Source: Pseudopedobacter sp044361595 (lineage in GTDB: Bacteria > Bacteroidota > Bacteroidia > Sphingobacteriales > Sphingobacteriaceae). Taken from it: 64,000 bases of DNA. The translations under genes were made by a program, and so were the position numbers. Every line of letters starts with the position of its first letter. The stretch's first letter is position 1. The stretch is from contig JBIKIN010000013.1 in the NCBI GenBank assembly GCA_044361595.1, forward strand, positions 1-64,000, read 5' to 3'. Under the pieces are notes generated by a model. That model made no database searches. It was not told the DNA's origin and was given only the letters and a program-made list of their open reading frames with translations. This document shows positions 8,345-17,771 of the stretch, in pieces.

Positions 8345-9121
8345 ATGAGTCCTCTAAAAATCACCTTAATACAAGCTTATCTATTTTGGGAAAACATTGA
8401 TAAAAATTTACAAAATATAAGCTTAAAGCTAACCGACATAAGAGAAAAAACAGATTTGATTATCTTACCAGAGATGTTTACTACAGGTTTCACTATGAAT
8501 GCGCAACACCTTGCCGAGGAAATGGGAGGTAAAACCATGAAATGGATGCAAGAAAAAGCCTCAAAATTTAATGCAGTAGTTACTGGTTCAATTATCATTA
8601 AAGAAAAAGATCAATATTTCAATCGTTTAATTTGGATGAAACCAGATGGCACTTACCAGAAATATGATAAAAAACATTTATTTGGTTTAGCAGAAGAAGA
8701 TAAAGTATATACTCCTGGAAAGGAAAGGCCAATTTTCGAATTAAACGGATGGAAAATCCTACCCTCTATATGTTACGATTTACGCTTTCCGGTTTGGTTA
8801 AGAAATAAAAAAGAAGAATATGATCTAATGTTAAATGTTGCAAGCTGGCCCGAGAAAAGAGCAAAACATTGGCAAACACTTATCCCTGCAAGGGCTATAG
8901 AAAACCAATCTTTTATTATCGCACTAAACCGTGTAGGGCATGATGGTAACCAAGTTTATTATAGTGGAGATAGTACGTGTTTAGACCCAAATGGCCGTGT
9001 AGTTTACTATAAAAGAGACGAGGAAGATTTATACACTTTTACCATAAACAAAGATGAAGTAACAAAAACAAGAGAAGAAATGCCTTTCTTAAAAGATGCT
9101 GATGATTTTAAAATCATATAA
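8345..9121 (+). CDS. Omega-amidase, nitrilase superfamily (YafV-like)
   Basis: This 258-residue C-N hydrolase has the full catalytic triad: E43 (LPEMFTTGF), K109 (YDKKHLFG) and C143 (SICYDLRFPVW). The TTGFTMN and YDLRFPVW segments match the YafV/Nit2 omega-amidase group, which deamidates alpha-ketoglutaramate and alpha-ketosuccinamate to the keto acids and ammonia. Placement 110 bases after the methionine/glutamine-type aminotransferase fits a two-step pathway in which 4-methylthio-2-oxobutyrate is re-aminated from glutamine. The substrate is inferred from family and context. Confidence 0.9.
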   Translation: MSPLKITLIQAYLFWENIDKNLQNISLKLTDIREKTDLIILPEMFTTGFTMNAQHLAEEMGGKTMKWMQEKASKFNAVVTGSIIIKEKDQYFNRLIWMKPDGTYQKYDKKHLFGLAEEDKVYTPGKERPIFELNGWKILPSICYDLRFPVWLRNKKEEYDLMLNVASWPEKRAKHWQTLIPARAIENQSFIIALNRVGHDGNQVYYSGDSTCLDPNGRVVYYKRDEEDLYTFTINKDEVTKTREEMPFLKDADDFKII

Positions 9122-9176
9122 ATAAATAAAATTGCATCTATTTAACTATAAAAACATCATTTAAGCAAAACTAAAT

Positions 9177-9184
9177 TATATTTG
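9177..9184 (+). promoter_or_regulatory. Probable -7 box of the PBP1A gene
   Basis: The octamer TATATTTG matches the Bacteroidota -7 consensus TAnnTTTG. It lies 65 bases before the PBP1A start. No clear TTTG -33 box is visible at the expected distance, so the call rests on the -7 box alone. Confidence 0.4.
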
Positions 9185-9249
9185 TTTAACCAATTTATTG
9201 AGCTATCCTAGCCCCTTTATTTAGGTGTAAATTTTCTAATAAGATTAAA

Positions 9250-11712
9250 ATGTTTAAAGAAATTTCTAATAAATTTTTAAGGTACACCGCTATATTTATC
9301 ACTTTTATTATTGTTTTTGTATGTGCCGTAGAATTAAATTTTTTATGGTTTTTTGGCTACTCGCCCACTAAAAAAGACATTAAATTCCCTGCCTTAAATG
9401 TATCTTCAGAGGTTTATACTGCTGATAGTGTTTTAATCGGTAAATACTATACCGAAAACAGGACTCCAGTTAATTTTAACGAGATAGATAGTCATATTAT
9501 CAATGCATTAATAGCTACAGAAGACGTAAGATTTTACAAACATAGCGGTGTAGATGTCTTATCGTTAGCATCGGGTATTGTTTCTACCGCTAGTGGTGAC
9601 CAAAGAGGTGGAAGCACCATAACACAACAATTAGCAAAAAACTTATATCGTACCCGTTTAAACAAATCGCAAGGGTTAAGTAGTAAAATTCCTTTAGTTA
9701 GAACCCTGGTTTCTAAATTTAAAGAATGGCTTACAGCCTTTAAACTAGAATCTAACTACGAAAAAAACGATATTATTACCATGTACCTAAATACTGTACC
9801 GTTTGGCAATAATTCTTATGGAATCAATACAGCGGCAAGAAAGTATTTTAACACTACGGCTTCTAAAATAAAAGTTGAAAATGCGGCCGTATTAGTAGGC
9901 ATGTTAAAGGCTACCACAACATACAATCCAATAAAAAATCCGGAGAAAGCTACCTTAAGAAGGAATATTGTATTATCTCAAATGAATAAATACAATTATT
10001 TATCAGATAAAGATTATCAAAAAGCTATTACAAAGCCGTTAATTTTAGATTTAGGTAAAGACAACGGTAAAAACGATGGCGATTCCTATTTACGTTCAGC
10101 GGTAGCAAAATGGTTAGAAAAATGGTGTAAAGAAAATGATTATAACTTATATGAAGATGGTCTTAAAATTTACACTACAATAGATTCTCGTTTGCAAAAA
10201 TATGCCGAAAAAGCCGTTAACGAGCAAATGAAAATCTTGCAAAAACGCTTTAATAATGTTTGGGGCGAAGAAGATCCATGGAGAGATTCTGAGGGAAACG
10301 TAATTCCGAATTTTGTTGAAAATGCAGTTGAAAAATTACCTTGGTACATCCCCTTAAAAAGAAAATTTGAAATGCAGCCCGACTCTATTGATGCATTTTT
10401 AAATAAAAAGAAAAAAATGACTGTATTTTCTTGGGAAGGCGACCAAGAAGTAGAGTTTTCTACTATAGACTCTATAAAATACTACGCTAAGATTTTAAAT
10501 ACAGGTATGATGACTTTACATCCTTTTACCGGAAAAATTAAAGTTTGGGTAGGAGGCGATAACTACAATTATTTTAAATACGACCATGTAATACAATCTA
10601 AAAGACAAGCTGGATCAACTTTTAAACCTTTTGCTTATTTAGCAGCATTAGAAAGTGGCTTAAGCCCTTGCGATAAATTTACTGACAAACCGGTAAGCAT
10701 TTCTTATCAAAACGGAAGTAAAACCGAAGTTTGGGAACCTAAAAATGCTGATTACAATTTTAGTTATAGAGAAATGTCCTTACGCTGGGCAATGGGAAAA
10801 TCGGTAAATTCTATTACCGCACAAATAACAGAGCAAGTGGGATGGGATAAAGTTGTAGAATATGCACACAAATGTGGTATCGAAAGTAAGCTTCGTTCCG
10901 TACCGTCAGTAAGTTTAGGTCCAAACGATGTTTCTGTTTTTGAAATGGTAAAAGCATATGGTACATTTTTAAACCAAGGAAAAAGAGTTGATCCTATTTT
11001 GGTAGAGAAAATTGCAGATCAAGATGGTAATATTATTGAGGAGTTTACAGCTAAACAAACAGAAGTGTTAAGTAAAGAGATTGCTTGGTTAATGCTATAC
11101 ATGTTTAGAGGTGGAATGGAAGAACCCGGAGGCACCTCACAAGCTTTGTGGGAATGGGATTTATGGAAAAAAAACAATCAAATTGGGGGTAAAACAGGTA
11201 CATCATCGGATTACGTAGATGGATGGTACATGGGTATAACAAAAGATTTGGTTACAGGAGTTTGGGTAGGCGCTGATGATAGAAGTGTGCATTTCAATTC
11301 CTCACAAACCGGTGAAGGGTCAAGAACAGCTTTACCCATATTTGCAAAGTTTATGGAAAAGGTTTATAAAGACCCATTATCAGGCTATAAGGAAGGTCCT
11401 TTCCCAAAACCAGAGGTTGAAATAACTCGTAAATATTTTTGCGAATCGCCACGTATTGCTGTAGATACTTTTGCTATAGATAGCTTGTTTTCAGACTCAA
11501 TAATAACCAATGACGAAAACCAAATGGACCCTACGCAGGTTATAAAGGAAAATAAGTTACCCGAAACAAAAGATCAAAGAGTAGAAAAAAATATAAATAG
11601 TGTTTCATCTAATAAAAACAGCAAATCAATTTTAGAAGAAGAGACACCATTAACAAAACAAGAAGAGCGTAAGAAAAAGAGAGAAGAAAAAAAACAAGAA
11701 AACAATTTGTAA
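9250..11712 (+). CDS. Bifunctional penicillin-binding protein 1A (GT51 transglycosylase/transpeptidase)
   Basis: The 820-residue protein builds and cross-links peptidoglycan. After one N-terminal membrane helix (about residues 12-32) comes a GT51 glycosyltransferase domain with catalytic E91 in the TEDVRFYKHSG motif and the GGSTITQQLAKNL motif at 120-132. The transpeptidase domain has S456-T-F-K459, the SxN motif at S518-V-N520 and K648-T-G-T-S. All active-site residues are intact. The C-terminus beyond about residue 770 is a Lys/Glu-rich tail, a common extension in this family. It is one of the usual class A PBPs in length. Confidence 0.96.
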   Translation: MFKEISNKFLRYTAIFITFIIVFVCAVELNFLWFFGYSPTKKDIKFPALNVSSEVYTADSVLIGKYYTENRTPVNFNEIDSHIINALIATEDVRFYKHSGVDVLSLASGIVSTASGDQRGGSTITQQLAKNLYRTRLNKSQGLSSKIPLVRTLVSKFKEWLTAFKLESNYEKNDIITMYLNTVPFGNNSYGINTAARKYFNTTASKIKVENAAVLVGMLKATTTYNPIKNPEKATLRRNIVLSQMNKYNYLSDKDYQKAITKPLILDLGKDNGKNDGDSYLRSAVAKWLEKWCKENDYNLYEDGLKIYTTIDSRLQKYAEKAVNEQMKILQKRFNNVWGEEDPWRDSEGNVIPNFVENAVEKLPWYIPLKRKFEMQPDSIDAFLNKKKKMTVFSWEGDQEVEFSTIDSIKYYAKILNTGMMTLHPFTGKIKVWVGGDNYNYFKYDHVIQSKRQAGSTFKPFAYLAALESGLSPCDKFTDKPVSISYQNGSKTEVWEPKNADYNFSYREMSLRWAMGKSVNSITAQITEQVGWDKVVEYAHKCGIESKLRSVPSVSLGPNDVSVFEMVKAYGTFLNQGKRVDPILVEKIADQDGNIIEEFTAKQTEVLSKEIAWLMLYMFRGGMEEPGGTSQALWEWDLWKKNNQIGGKTGTSSDYVDGWYMGITKDLVTGVWVGADDRSVHFNSSQTGEGSRTALPIFAKFMEKVYKDPLSGYKEGPFPKPEVEITRKYFCESPRIAVDTFAIDSLFSDSIITNDENQMDPTQVIKENKLPETKDQRVEKNINSVSSNKNSKSILEEETPLTKQEERKKKREEKKQENNL

Positions 11713-11794
11713 AATATAATTTAAATGTCAATGTTTTCTTAGTATAAGATATTTCACTAATTCAACCGTATTTATAAATACATTTTAAAAATTT

Positions 11795-14700
11795 ATGGAA
11801 CAACACATAAAATCTAGAATTGAAAAATATATACTTTCAATATTTGCGTTAGTATTCTTATGCTCTTTGCAAACAAAGGCTCAGTACTTTGGTCAAAACA
11901 AGGTTAGATATAAAAACCTAAAATTTGAAGTATACCAAACCCCACACTTTGAACTTTATTATTACACTAAAAACGATAGCTTAATTAAAAACTTTGCCAA
12001 AGAAAGTGAAGCTTGGTATGCATTACACCAACAAGTTTTTAGAGATACTTTTAAAAGACCAAATCCTGTAATATTATACAGTAATGCTCCAGATTTTCAA
12101 CAAACAACAGCCATAAGTGGTGAAATTGGAGTTGGAACAGGTGGAGTGACAGAGGGTATGAAAAACAGAGTAGTAATGCCCTTACAAGAAATTAACGGAC
12201 AAACTCGTCATGTTTTAGGCCATGAGTTAGTACATGCTTTTCAATATCATTCGTTAATAGAAGGAGACTCTACCCAATTAGAAAATATTGGAAATCTTCC
12301 ACTTTGGATGATAGAAGGTATGGCAGAGTATTTATCATTAGGAAAAGTAGATGCTAATACTGCCATGTGGATGAGAGATGCTGTATTAAATGATGATATA
12401 CCAACTTTAGAAGATTTAACTACCAATGGCAAATATTTTCCTTATCGCTACGGACAAGCTTTTTGGTCTTTTATAGGGTCTACTTACGGAGATACTTTAA
12501 TTATGCCTTTCTTTAAATCATCTGCAAAGTATGGATACCCGCTAGCAGTACGTAGAACTTTTGGTTATGATGAAAGAACGCTCTCTAGCCTTTGGAAAAG
12601 CGCAATTGTTAATACCTATAAGCCTTATTTAAAAGACACCTTACAAATCCCAATTGGTACAAAATTAATAGACGAGAATAACTCTGGTTCTATGAACGTT
12701 GCCCCTGCTGTAAGTCCTGATGGACAATATTTAGCATTCCTATCAGAAAAAGATTTATTTTCTATAGACCTATTTTTAGCCGATGCACAAACAGGAAAAA
12801 TAATTAGAAAATTAACATCGAGAGTTAGCAACGGACATATAGAAGAATTCAATTTTATTGAGTCTGCTGGGGCATGGTCTCCAAATAGTGATAAGTTTGC
12901 TTTTAGTGTTTTTAGTCAAGGGAGAAATAAGCTAGTTATTGTAGATATTAATAATGGAAAAACATTGTTAGAAGAAGGCATGGGCGATGTAGAGCAATTT
13001 GGTAATTTAACTTGGTCGCCAGATGGGGAAAACATCGCTTTTAGCGGATTAAATGAAGGAAGAAGCGATATATTTTCTTATAATCTAACATCGAGTGAGG
13101 TTACACAGATAACTAACGATACTTATACAGATTATCAGCCATCTTACTCTAACGATGGAACAAAAATTGTTTTCTCTACAGATAGATACAGCCAGAAAAG
13201 TGGAAGTTTAACTGCCACAATACCAATGGGAATGGCTATTGTTAATTTAACAAACAAGCAGGTATCTAAAGTGAATGTATTTGAAGGTGCAAATAATTTT
13301 AACCCGCTATTTGCAGAAAACGACACTAAATTGTATTTTCTTTCTAATAGAGACGGATTTAGAAACCTTTACAGATATACGCTAGCTAATGGTAAAACAG
13401 AGCAGCTAACAGACTATTTTACAGGTATAAGCGGTATCACAGAAAACTCGCCTGCATTAAGTGTATCTACCAATAACGATATTGTTTATTCTTACTATCG
13501 TTCACAAAAATACACCTTGTATAATGCTAAAAGTTCGGAATTTAGTCCAAAAGTGGTAGATCCAGGCTATGTAGATTTAACTGCTGCTACCTTACCTCCA
13601 TTTAAATCTGTTGGTGTTAATATCATCAATAAAAACTTAGAAAACTTTTTGGCGTACGATGACCTTCCGGTAGACTCTATCAAAACTATACCTTACCGCC
13701 CAAAATTTAAATTAGATTACATAGCGAATACTGGCGCTGGTGTGTCTACTAGTAGATTTGGAACTGGTATTGCTGGTGGTGTACAAGCTATATTTAGTGA
13801 TATTTTAAGTAGAGATCAAATTTTTGCATCAGCATCCGTTAATGGTGAGATTTATGATTTTGGGGCGCAAGTAGCCTATTTAAATCAACAAAGCAGGTGG
13901 AACTGGGGTGGCGCATTATCGCACATACCTCAACAATTTCCATCATTTGGCTTTAATCCTAACGCTACTTTAGAGACAAGAAATGGTCCTATTAACGTTT
14001 TTGAAGAATTTGTAGATATCATCAGGGTTTTTGAACAATCTGCACAAGGATTTACTTCTTACCCATTCTCTAAAATAACCAGAGTTGAACTTGGTGCTGG
14101 TATTGCCAGATATTCTTATCGAATAGATAGATTTAGTACCTACTATGACCAAAGTGGTTTTCCAGTATTTCAAGATAGAAGAAAAGTTGATATCAGTAGT
14201 TTAAACACAGGTGGACTATTCTTAAGACCTTATACAAACATCCAAGTAAACACTGCTTTGGTAGGCGATAATTCTTTCATGGGAGTTGCCTCTCCCCTAA
14301 ATGGCTATAGATATAGAATTGGAATAGAACAAAATTTTGGAACTTTTCAGTTTACTGCTCCAACCATAGATTTAAGAAAATATGTGAGAACCAAGCCTGT
14401 AACTTTTGCAGGTAGGTTATATGGTTTTGGCCGAATTGGAAATACAAATAACCAATTATTCCCACTATTTGTAGGTTATCCATTTTTAGTGAGAGGATAT
14501 GAGCCTAATAGCTTTTTTAACGGAACCAATGCTTCTGGAAATGGATTTGATATAGAGCAATTAATTGGTAATCGTATTGCTGTAGCTAATTTTGAGGTAA
14601 GATTACCATTTACTGGGCCAGAGAAACTTTCTGTTATTCCTTCTAAATTTTTATTCTCAGAACTTAATTTATTCTTTGATGCTGGCTTAGCATGGGATAA

Positions 14701-14932
14701 AGGAAATACTGTTGATTTAGGAAGAAAAAGTCCTCCAATTATTGGTACATCAGGCCCTAATAACAACCCTATTTATGATTCTAATGTTAAAGTACCTGCT
14801 TTAAGCGCTGGTATTTCTACCAGAGTAAACGTTTTTGGGTATTTGGTATTAGAACCGTATTTGGCTTTTCCATTTAGCCGTGGAGATGTTCAAAAACCAG
14901 TATTTGGATTAGCTTTTGCACCAGGCTGGTAA
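11795..14932 (+). CDS. Exported metallopeptidase-like / TolB-type propeller / outer-membrane barrel protein
   Basis: The 1045-residue protein has a signal peptide (residues 10-30). Residues 40-290 resemble a gluzincin (MA-clan) peptidase with H143-E-L-V-H147 and a downstream WMIEGMAEY segment offering E174 or E178 as third zinc ligand. Residues 295-600 contain repeated PD40/TolB propeller blades (APAVSPDGQYLAFLS, LTWSPDGENIAFSG, PSYSNDGTKIVFST). The last 400 residues alternate like a BamA/Omp85-type 16-strand barrel, ending FGLAFAPGW with a C-terminal aromatic. This three-part architecture recurs in Bacteroidota, usually annotated only as a translocation protein. Its substrate is unknown. Confidence 0.85.
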   Translation: MEQHIKSRIEKYILSIFALVFLCSLQTKAQYFGQNKVRYKNLKFEVYQTPHFELYYYTKNDSLIKNFAKESEAWYALHQQVFRDTFKRPNPVILYSNAPDFQQTTAISGEIGVGTGGVTEGMKNRVVMPLQEINGQTRHVLGHELVHAFQYHSLIEGDSTQLENIGNLPLWMIEGMAEYLSLGKVDANTAMWMRDAVLNDDIPTLEDLTTNGKYFPYRYGQAFWSFIGSTYGDTLIMPFFKSSAKYGYPLAVRRTFGYDERTLSSLWKSAIVNTYKPYLKDTLQIPIGTKLIDENNSGSMNVAPAVSPDGQYLAFLSEKDLFSIDLFLADAQTGKIIRKLTSRVSNGHIEEFNFIESAGAWSPNSDKFAFSVFSQGRNKLVIVDINNGKTLLEEGMGDVEQFGNLTWSPDGENIAFSGLNEGRSDIFSYNLTSSEVTQITNDTYTDYQPSYSNDGTKIVFSTDRYSQKSGSLTATIPMGMAIVNLTNKQVSKVNVFEGANNFNPLFAENDTKLYFLSNRDGFRNLYRYTLANGKTEQLTDYFTGISGITENSPALSVSTNNDIVYSYYRSQKYTLYNAKSSEFSPKVVDPGYVDLTAATLPPFKSVGVNIINKNLENFLAYDDLPVDSIKTIPYRPKFKLDYIANTGAGVSTSRFGTGIAGGVQAIFSDILSRDQIFASASVNGEIYDFGAQVAYLNQQSRWNWGGALSHIPQQFPSFGFNPNATLETRNGPINVFEEFVDIIRVFEQSAQGFTSYPFSKITRVELGAGIARYSYRIDRFSTYYDQSGFPVFQDRRKVDISSLNTGGLFLRPYTNIQVNTALVGDNSFMGVASPLNGYRYRIGIEQNFGTFQFTAPTIDLRKYVRTKPVTFAGRLYGFGRIGNTNNQLFPLFVGYPFLVRGYEPNSFFNGTNASGNGFDIEQLIGNRIAVANFEVRLPFTGPEKLSVIPSKFLFSELNLFFDAGLAWDKGNTVDLGRKSPPIIGTSGPNNNPIYDSNVKVPALSAGISTRVNVFGYLVLEPYLAFPFSRGDVQKPVFGLAFAPGW

Positions 14933-14982
14933 AATTGTAAGGTATTATTTTAACCACGACAAAGTTTTAAATATTAAAAAAA

Positions 14983-15492
14983 ATGAACAAGAACATAATA
15001 ATTGCTTTATCATTATCATTTGTTACGCTAAGTGCTTGTAGCCAAGTGAATACAAATACTGCTGTAAAAGCAGAAAATTCTGAAGTTAAGAAAAGTGAAT
15101 TTCCAATAACTAAAACAGAAAGTGAATGGAGGAGTATTTTATCACCTATTGCGTTCGATGTAATGGTAAAAGAAGGAACAGAACCTCCTTTTAAAAATCC
15201 TTATCATGATAATCATAAAAAAGGAATTTACGTAAGTGCTGCTACAGGAGAGCCCCTTTTTAGCTCAGAAGATAAGTTTGATAGTGGTACTGGATGGCCA
15301 AGTTTTACCAAACCAATTAATGATAAAGCTGTGATATGGACAAAAGACACATCGTATGGTATGAGTAGAGACGAAGTTATAGAAACTAAAACAGGGTTGC
15401 ATTTAGGTCATGTTTTTAACGATGGCCCAGCTCCTACTGGTTTAAGATACTGTATTAACTCTGCTGCCTTAAAGTTTATAGAAAGTAAATAG
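14983..15492 (+). CDS. msrB: Peptide-methionine (R)-S-oxide reductase, exported lipoprotein
   Basis: The 169-residue MsrB has a lipoprotein signal (TLSAC, Cys19), so it repairs oxidised methionines in the envelope. The family core is present: GTGWPSF (102-108), HLGHVFNDGP (140-149) and the catalytic C157 in RYCINS. The two CxxC zinc motifs of zinc-type MsrB are missing: the first reads S85-A-A-T88 and the second ETKTG. It is therefore a zinc-free form. Only one cysteine remains in the mature enzyme apart from the lipidated residue, so recycling probably uses direct reduction of the sulfenic acid. A strong terminator follows. Confidence 0.94.
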   Translation: MNKNIIIALSLSFVTLSACSQVNTNTAVKAENSEVKKSEFPITKTESEWRSILSPIAFDVMVKEGTEPPFKNPYHDNHKKGIYVSAATGEPLFSSEDKFDSGTGWPSFTKPINDKAVIWTKDTSYGMSRDEVIETKTGLHLGHVFNDGPAPTGLRYCINSAALKFIESK

Positions 15493-15549
15493 TTAAGAGT
15501 AGCAAAAAATATATGTTTTAGTTTAAAAACTAACATTTAGGAAAGATGA

Positions 15550-15594
15550 AAGTGGGACTAATTTTGTGATAAAGAAATTAGCCCGACTTTTTTT
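15550..15594 (+). terminator. Intrinsic terminator after msrB
   Basis: A 15-position stem (15550-15564 with 15575-15589) with two mismatches and a 10-base loop is followed by seven T residues. It lies 58 bases after msrB and separates it from the convergent aldose epimerase gene. Confidence 0.8.
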
Positions 15595-15605
15595 ATGACC
15601 AAAAA

Positions 15606-16766
15606 CTAATGTTTTGTAGTAGAAAACTGAAAGTAAGAAATAGAAGAAAATCTTTCGCCAGGTTTTAATACTGTACTAGGAAAATTTGGTTGATTAGGAG
15701 AATCAGGAAAGTGTTGTGTTTCCAAACAAAATGCAGTTCTAAAATCATCTTTAGCTCCATTCTTAAAAGTATTTTTCCCTTTTAAGAAGTTACTTGTATA
15801 AAACTGGATACCAGGCTGATCGGTATAAACATCCATTACAATACCGGATTGGTCGCCAATCACTTTAGCTGCAATTTTATTTTTACCATTGTTAACCAAT
15901 ACAAAATTTTGATCGTAACCATTCCCAATTTTCAATTGTTTATTATCATCATTAATACGTTTTCCAATAGCGGTTAATTTTCTGAAATCAAAAGGTGTAT
16001 GATTAACATTTTCAAATTTTCCGGTAGGAATAGATGTACTATCTACCGGTGTATATTCGTTTGCGAAAATTTGAATTTGATGATTTAAAATACTACCACT
16101 ACCCTCTCCGTTTAAATTGAAAAAAGCATGATTTGTTAAATTAATAACTGTTTTTTTACTTGTTATTGCCTGATAAGTTATTTTAAATGTATTGTTTTTT
16201 AATAATTGATAAGTAACCTCTATTTCTAAATCTCCTGGAAACCCCATTTCTCCATCTTTAGATAAATAGGAAAGCAATAAAGTAGAATCATTTAGTTTTA
16301 GTGCATCCCAAACCACATATTGAAATCCTTTGGTGCCGCCATGTAAAGTGTTTAAACCATTATTAATTGGTGTTTGAAATTTTACACCATCTAAAGTAAA
16401 TTGTCCTTTAGCAATTCTATTTGCATAGCGACCAATGATAGCCCCAAAATAAGGAACAGAAGCTTTTGTATATTCTTTTAATGAACCTAGCCCTAAAACA
16501 ACATCAGTTAATTTACCGTCTTTGTTTGGCACAGATAAACCTACAATTCGGCCGCCATAATTGGTAATTGAAGCACTTATTGATCCATTCTTTAGATAAA
16601 ATAAAGAGATTTTCTTACCATCTATGATAGAATCAAATTTTGAAGAAGTAATTTGAGTCTCTACCAATTTGGTTTCATTAATAATTCTTTTTTTAGAACC
16701 ATTACAAGCAATTAACGCAACTAAGACACCTAAATATTTTAAGATACAAATAACATATTTTTTCAT
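15606..16766 (-). CDS. galM: Aldose 1-epimerase (galactose mutarotase), exported lipoprotein
   Basis: The protein is 386 residues and matches GalM: NYGGRIVGLSVPN near residue 70, GRYANRIAKGQF near 113, NLTNHAFFNLNGEG with the catalytic histidine near 208-222, and the catalytic glutamate in FCLETQHFPDSPN near 350. It interconverts alpha and beta forms of galactose and related sugars. The N-terminus has a lipoprotein signal (ALIAC, Cys21), placing it in the periplasm or on a membrane, which is usual for Bacteroidota glycan users. No sugar-utilisation genes are adjacent. Confidence 0.93.
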   Translation of the reverse strand: MKKYVICILKYLGVLVALIACNGSKKRIINETKLVETQITSSKFDSIIDGKKISLFYLKNGSISASITNYGGRIVGLSVPNKDGKLTDVVLGLGSLKEYTKASVPYFGAIIGRYANRIAKGQFTLDGVKFQTPINNGLNTLHGGTKGFQYVVWDALKLNDSTLLLSYLSKDGEMGFPGDLEIEVTYQLLKNNTFKITYQAITSKKTVINLTNHAFFNLNGEGSGSILNHQIQIFANEYTPVDSTSIPTGKFENVNHTPFDFRKLTAIGKRINDDNKQLKIGNGYDQNFVLVNNGKNKIAAKVIGDQSGIVMDVYTDQPGIQFYTSNFLKGKNTFKNGAKDDFRTAFCLETQHFPDSPNQPNFPSTVLKPGERFSSISYFQFSTTKH

Positions 16767-16879
16767 GTTCTACTAATTTAAATCAGGTTTGAGAGCTGAG
16801 GTGCTATAAAAACAATGATAAATCAAATAATCGGACTTTAAAACCTAAAGTTTTTCTAATTCATAATTATTCAACAAAA

Positions 16880-16910
16880 AAATAGCATTGTGTAAAACAC
16901 AATGCTATTT
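16880..16910 (-). terminator. Intrinsic terminator of efp
   Basis: A perfect 14-bp stem (16880-16893 with 16897-16910) with a 3-base loop is followed, on the minus strand, by a run of T residues. It lies 46 bases beyond the efp stop codon. Confidence 0.85.
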
Positions 16911-16955
16911 AAAATTGATATAATAATAAAGTAAGCTAATTATAACCTATAATTA

Positions 16956-17516
16956 CTACTTAACTCTTTCTATGTAAGCACCTGTAGCAGTGTCAACTCT
17001 TACTCTATCGCCTTGGTTTACAAATAAAGGAACTTTAATTTCTATTCCGGTTTCAACCGTTGCATTTTTCAAAGCATTGGTAGAAGTGTCTCCTTTAACC
17101 GCTGGTTCTGTATAAACGATTTCTAATTCTACATTATTAGGTGCTTTTGCAATAATAGGCTCTTCGCTTTCCATAGAAATTAAAACATTCATACCTTCTT
17201 TTAAAAATTTAGCCGAACTACCAAATAATTCTTTAGGAACATTAAATTGCTCAAAACTTACGTTATCCATCACTACAAAATAATCGCCATCTTCATATAA
17301 ATATTGGTAATCTTTTGTTTCTACTCTACACAAATCAACATCTTCATCGGTACGCATACGAAGCTCAATAATTCTTCCTGTTTTTATGCTACGCATTTTA
17401 CCTGTATAAAACGCTCCTCCCTTTCCTGGTGTGCGGTGTATTAATTCATCTATGGTAACTAAATCGCCATTAAAACGAATGATATTACCTGTTTTTAAAT
17501 CTCCTGCTTTTGCCAT
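16956..17516 (-). CDS. efp: Translation elongation factor P
   Basis: EF-P of 186 residues with its three beta-barrel domains: the KOW-like N-terminal domain (AGDLKTGNIIRF), the OB domain, and a C-terminal domain ending VRVDTATGAYIERVK. It relieves ribosome stalling at proline runs. The tip loop reads PGKGGA, giving the Lys at the site modified by EpmA-type enzymes. The frame is open to a TTG at 17540, but I choose the ATG at 17516 because the protein then starts MAKAGD as in other EF-Ps and because the promoter -7 box at 17538-17545 lies downstream of that TTG on the transcript axis. Confidence 0.96.
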   Translation of the reverse strand: MAKAGDLKTGNIIRFNGDLVTIDELIHRTPGKGGAFYTGKMRSIKTGRIIELRMRTDEDVDLCRVETKDYQYLYEDGDYFVVMDNVSFEQFNVPKELFGSSAKFLKEGMNVLISMESEEPIIAKAPNNVELEIVYTEPAVKGDTSTNALKNATVETGIEIKVPLFVNQGDRVRVDTATGAYIERVK

Positions 17517-17537
17517 GATATATTTTTTATCGGAAGG

Positions 17538-17568
17538 CAAAAATAGCTATTAAAGCTTAGTTTACAAA
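17538..17568 (-). promoter_or_regulatory. Promoter of efp (-33 TTTG, -7 TATTTTTG)
   Basis: On the minus strand TTTG at 17565-17568 is followed after 19 bases by TATTTTTG at 17538-17545, matching the Bacteroidota consensus TTTG-N(17-23)-TAnnTTTG. Transcription would start near 17530, leaving a leader of about 14 bases before the ATG at 17516. Confidence 0.65.
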
Positions 17569-17616
17569 TTCAATTATTTTTTGCTTAACATTAGATTCTT
17601 ACTGTAAAAAAGAAGC

Positions 17617-17650
17617 TTTGCCATGTATTTAGCAAAAAATAATATATTTG
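17617..17650 (+). promoter_or_regulatory. Promoter of the MBOAT operon (-33 TTTG, -7 TATATTTG)
   Basis: TTTG at 17617-17620 and TATATTTG at 17643-17650 are separated by 22 bases, matching the Bacteroidota housekeeping consensus. The predicted leader to the MBOAT start at 17772 is about 115 bases, long enough for regulation, though no clear fold was found in it. Confidence 0.6.
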
Positions 17651-17771
17651 GATTTAAATTATTCTTCGAACAGTTTTGGAAAATGACAATCAATTTAAAA
17701 TTGAATCAAAAATTGCTTAACCACATAAATTTCATCGAATCTTTAATGCTTTTAAAAGCGATTTAATAGGT

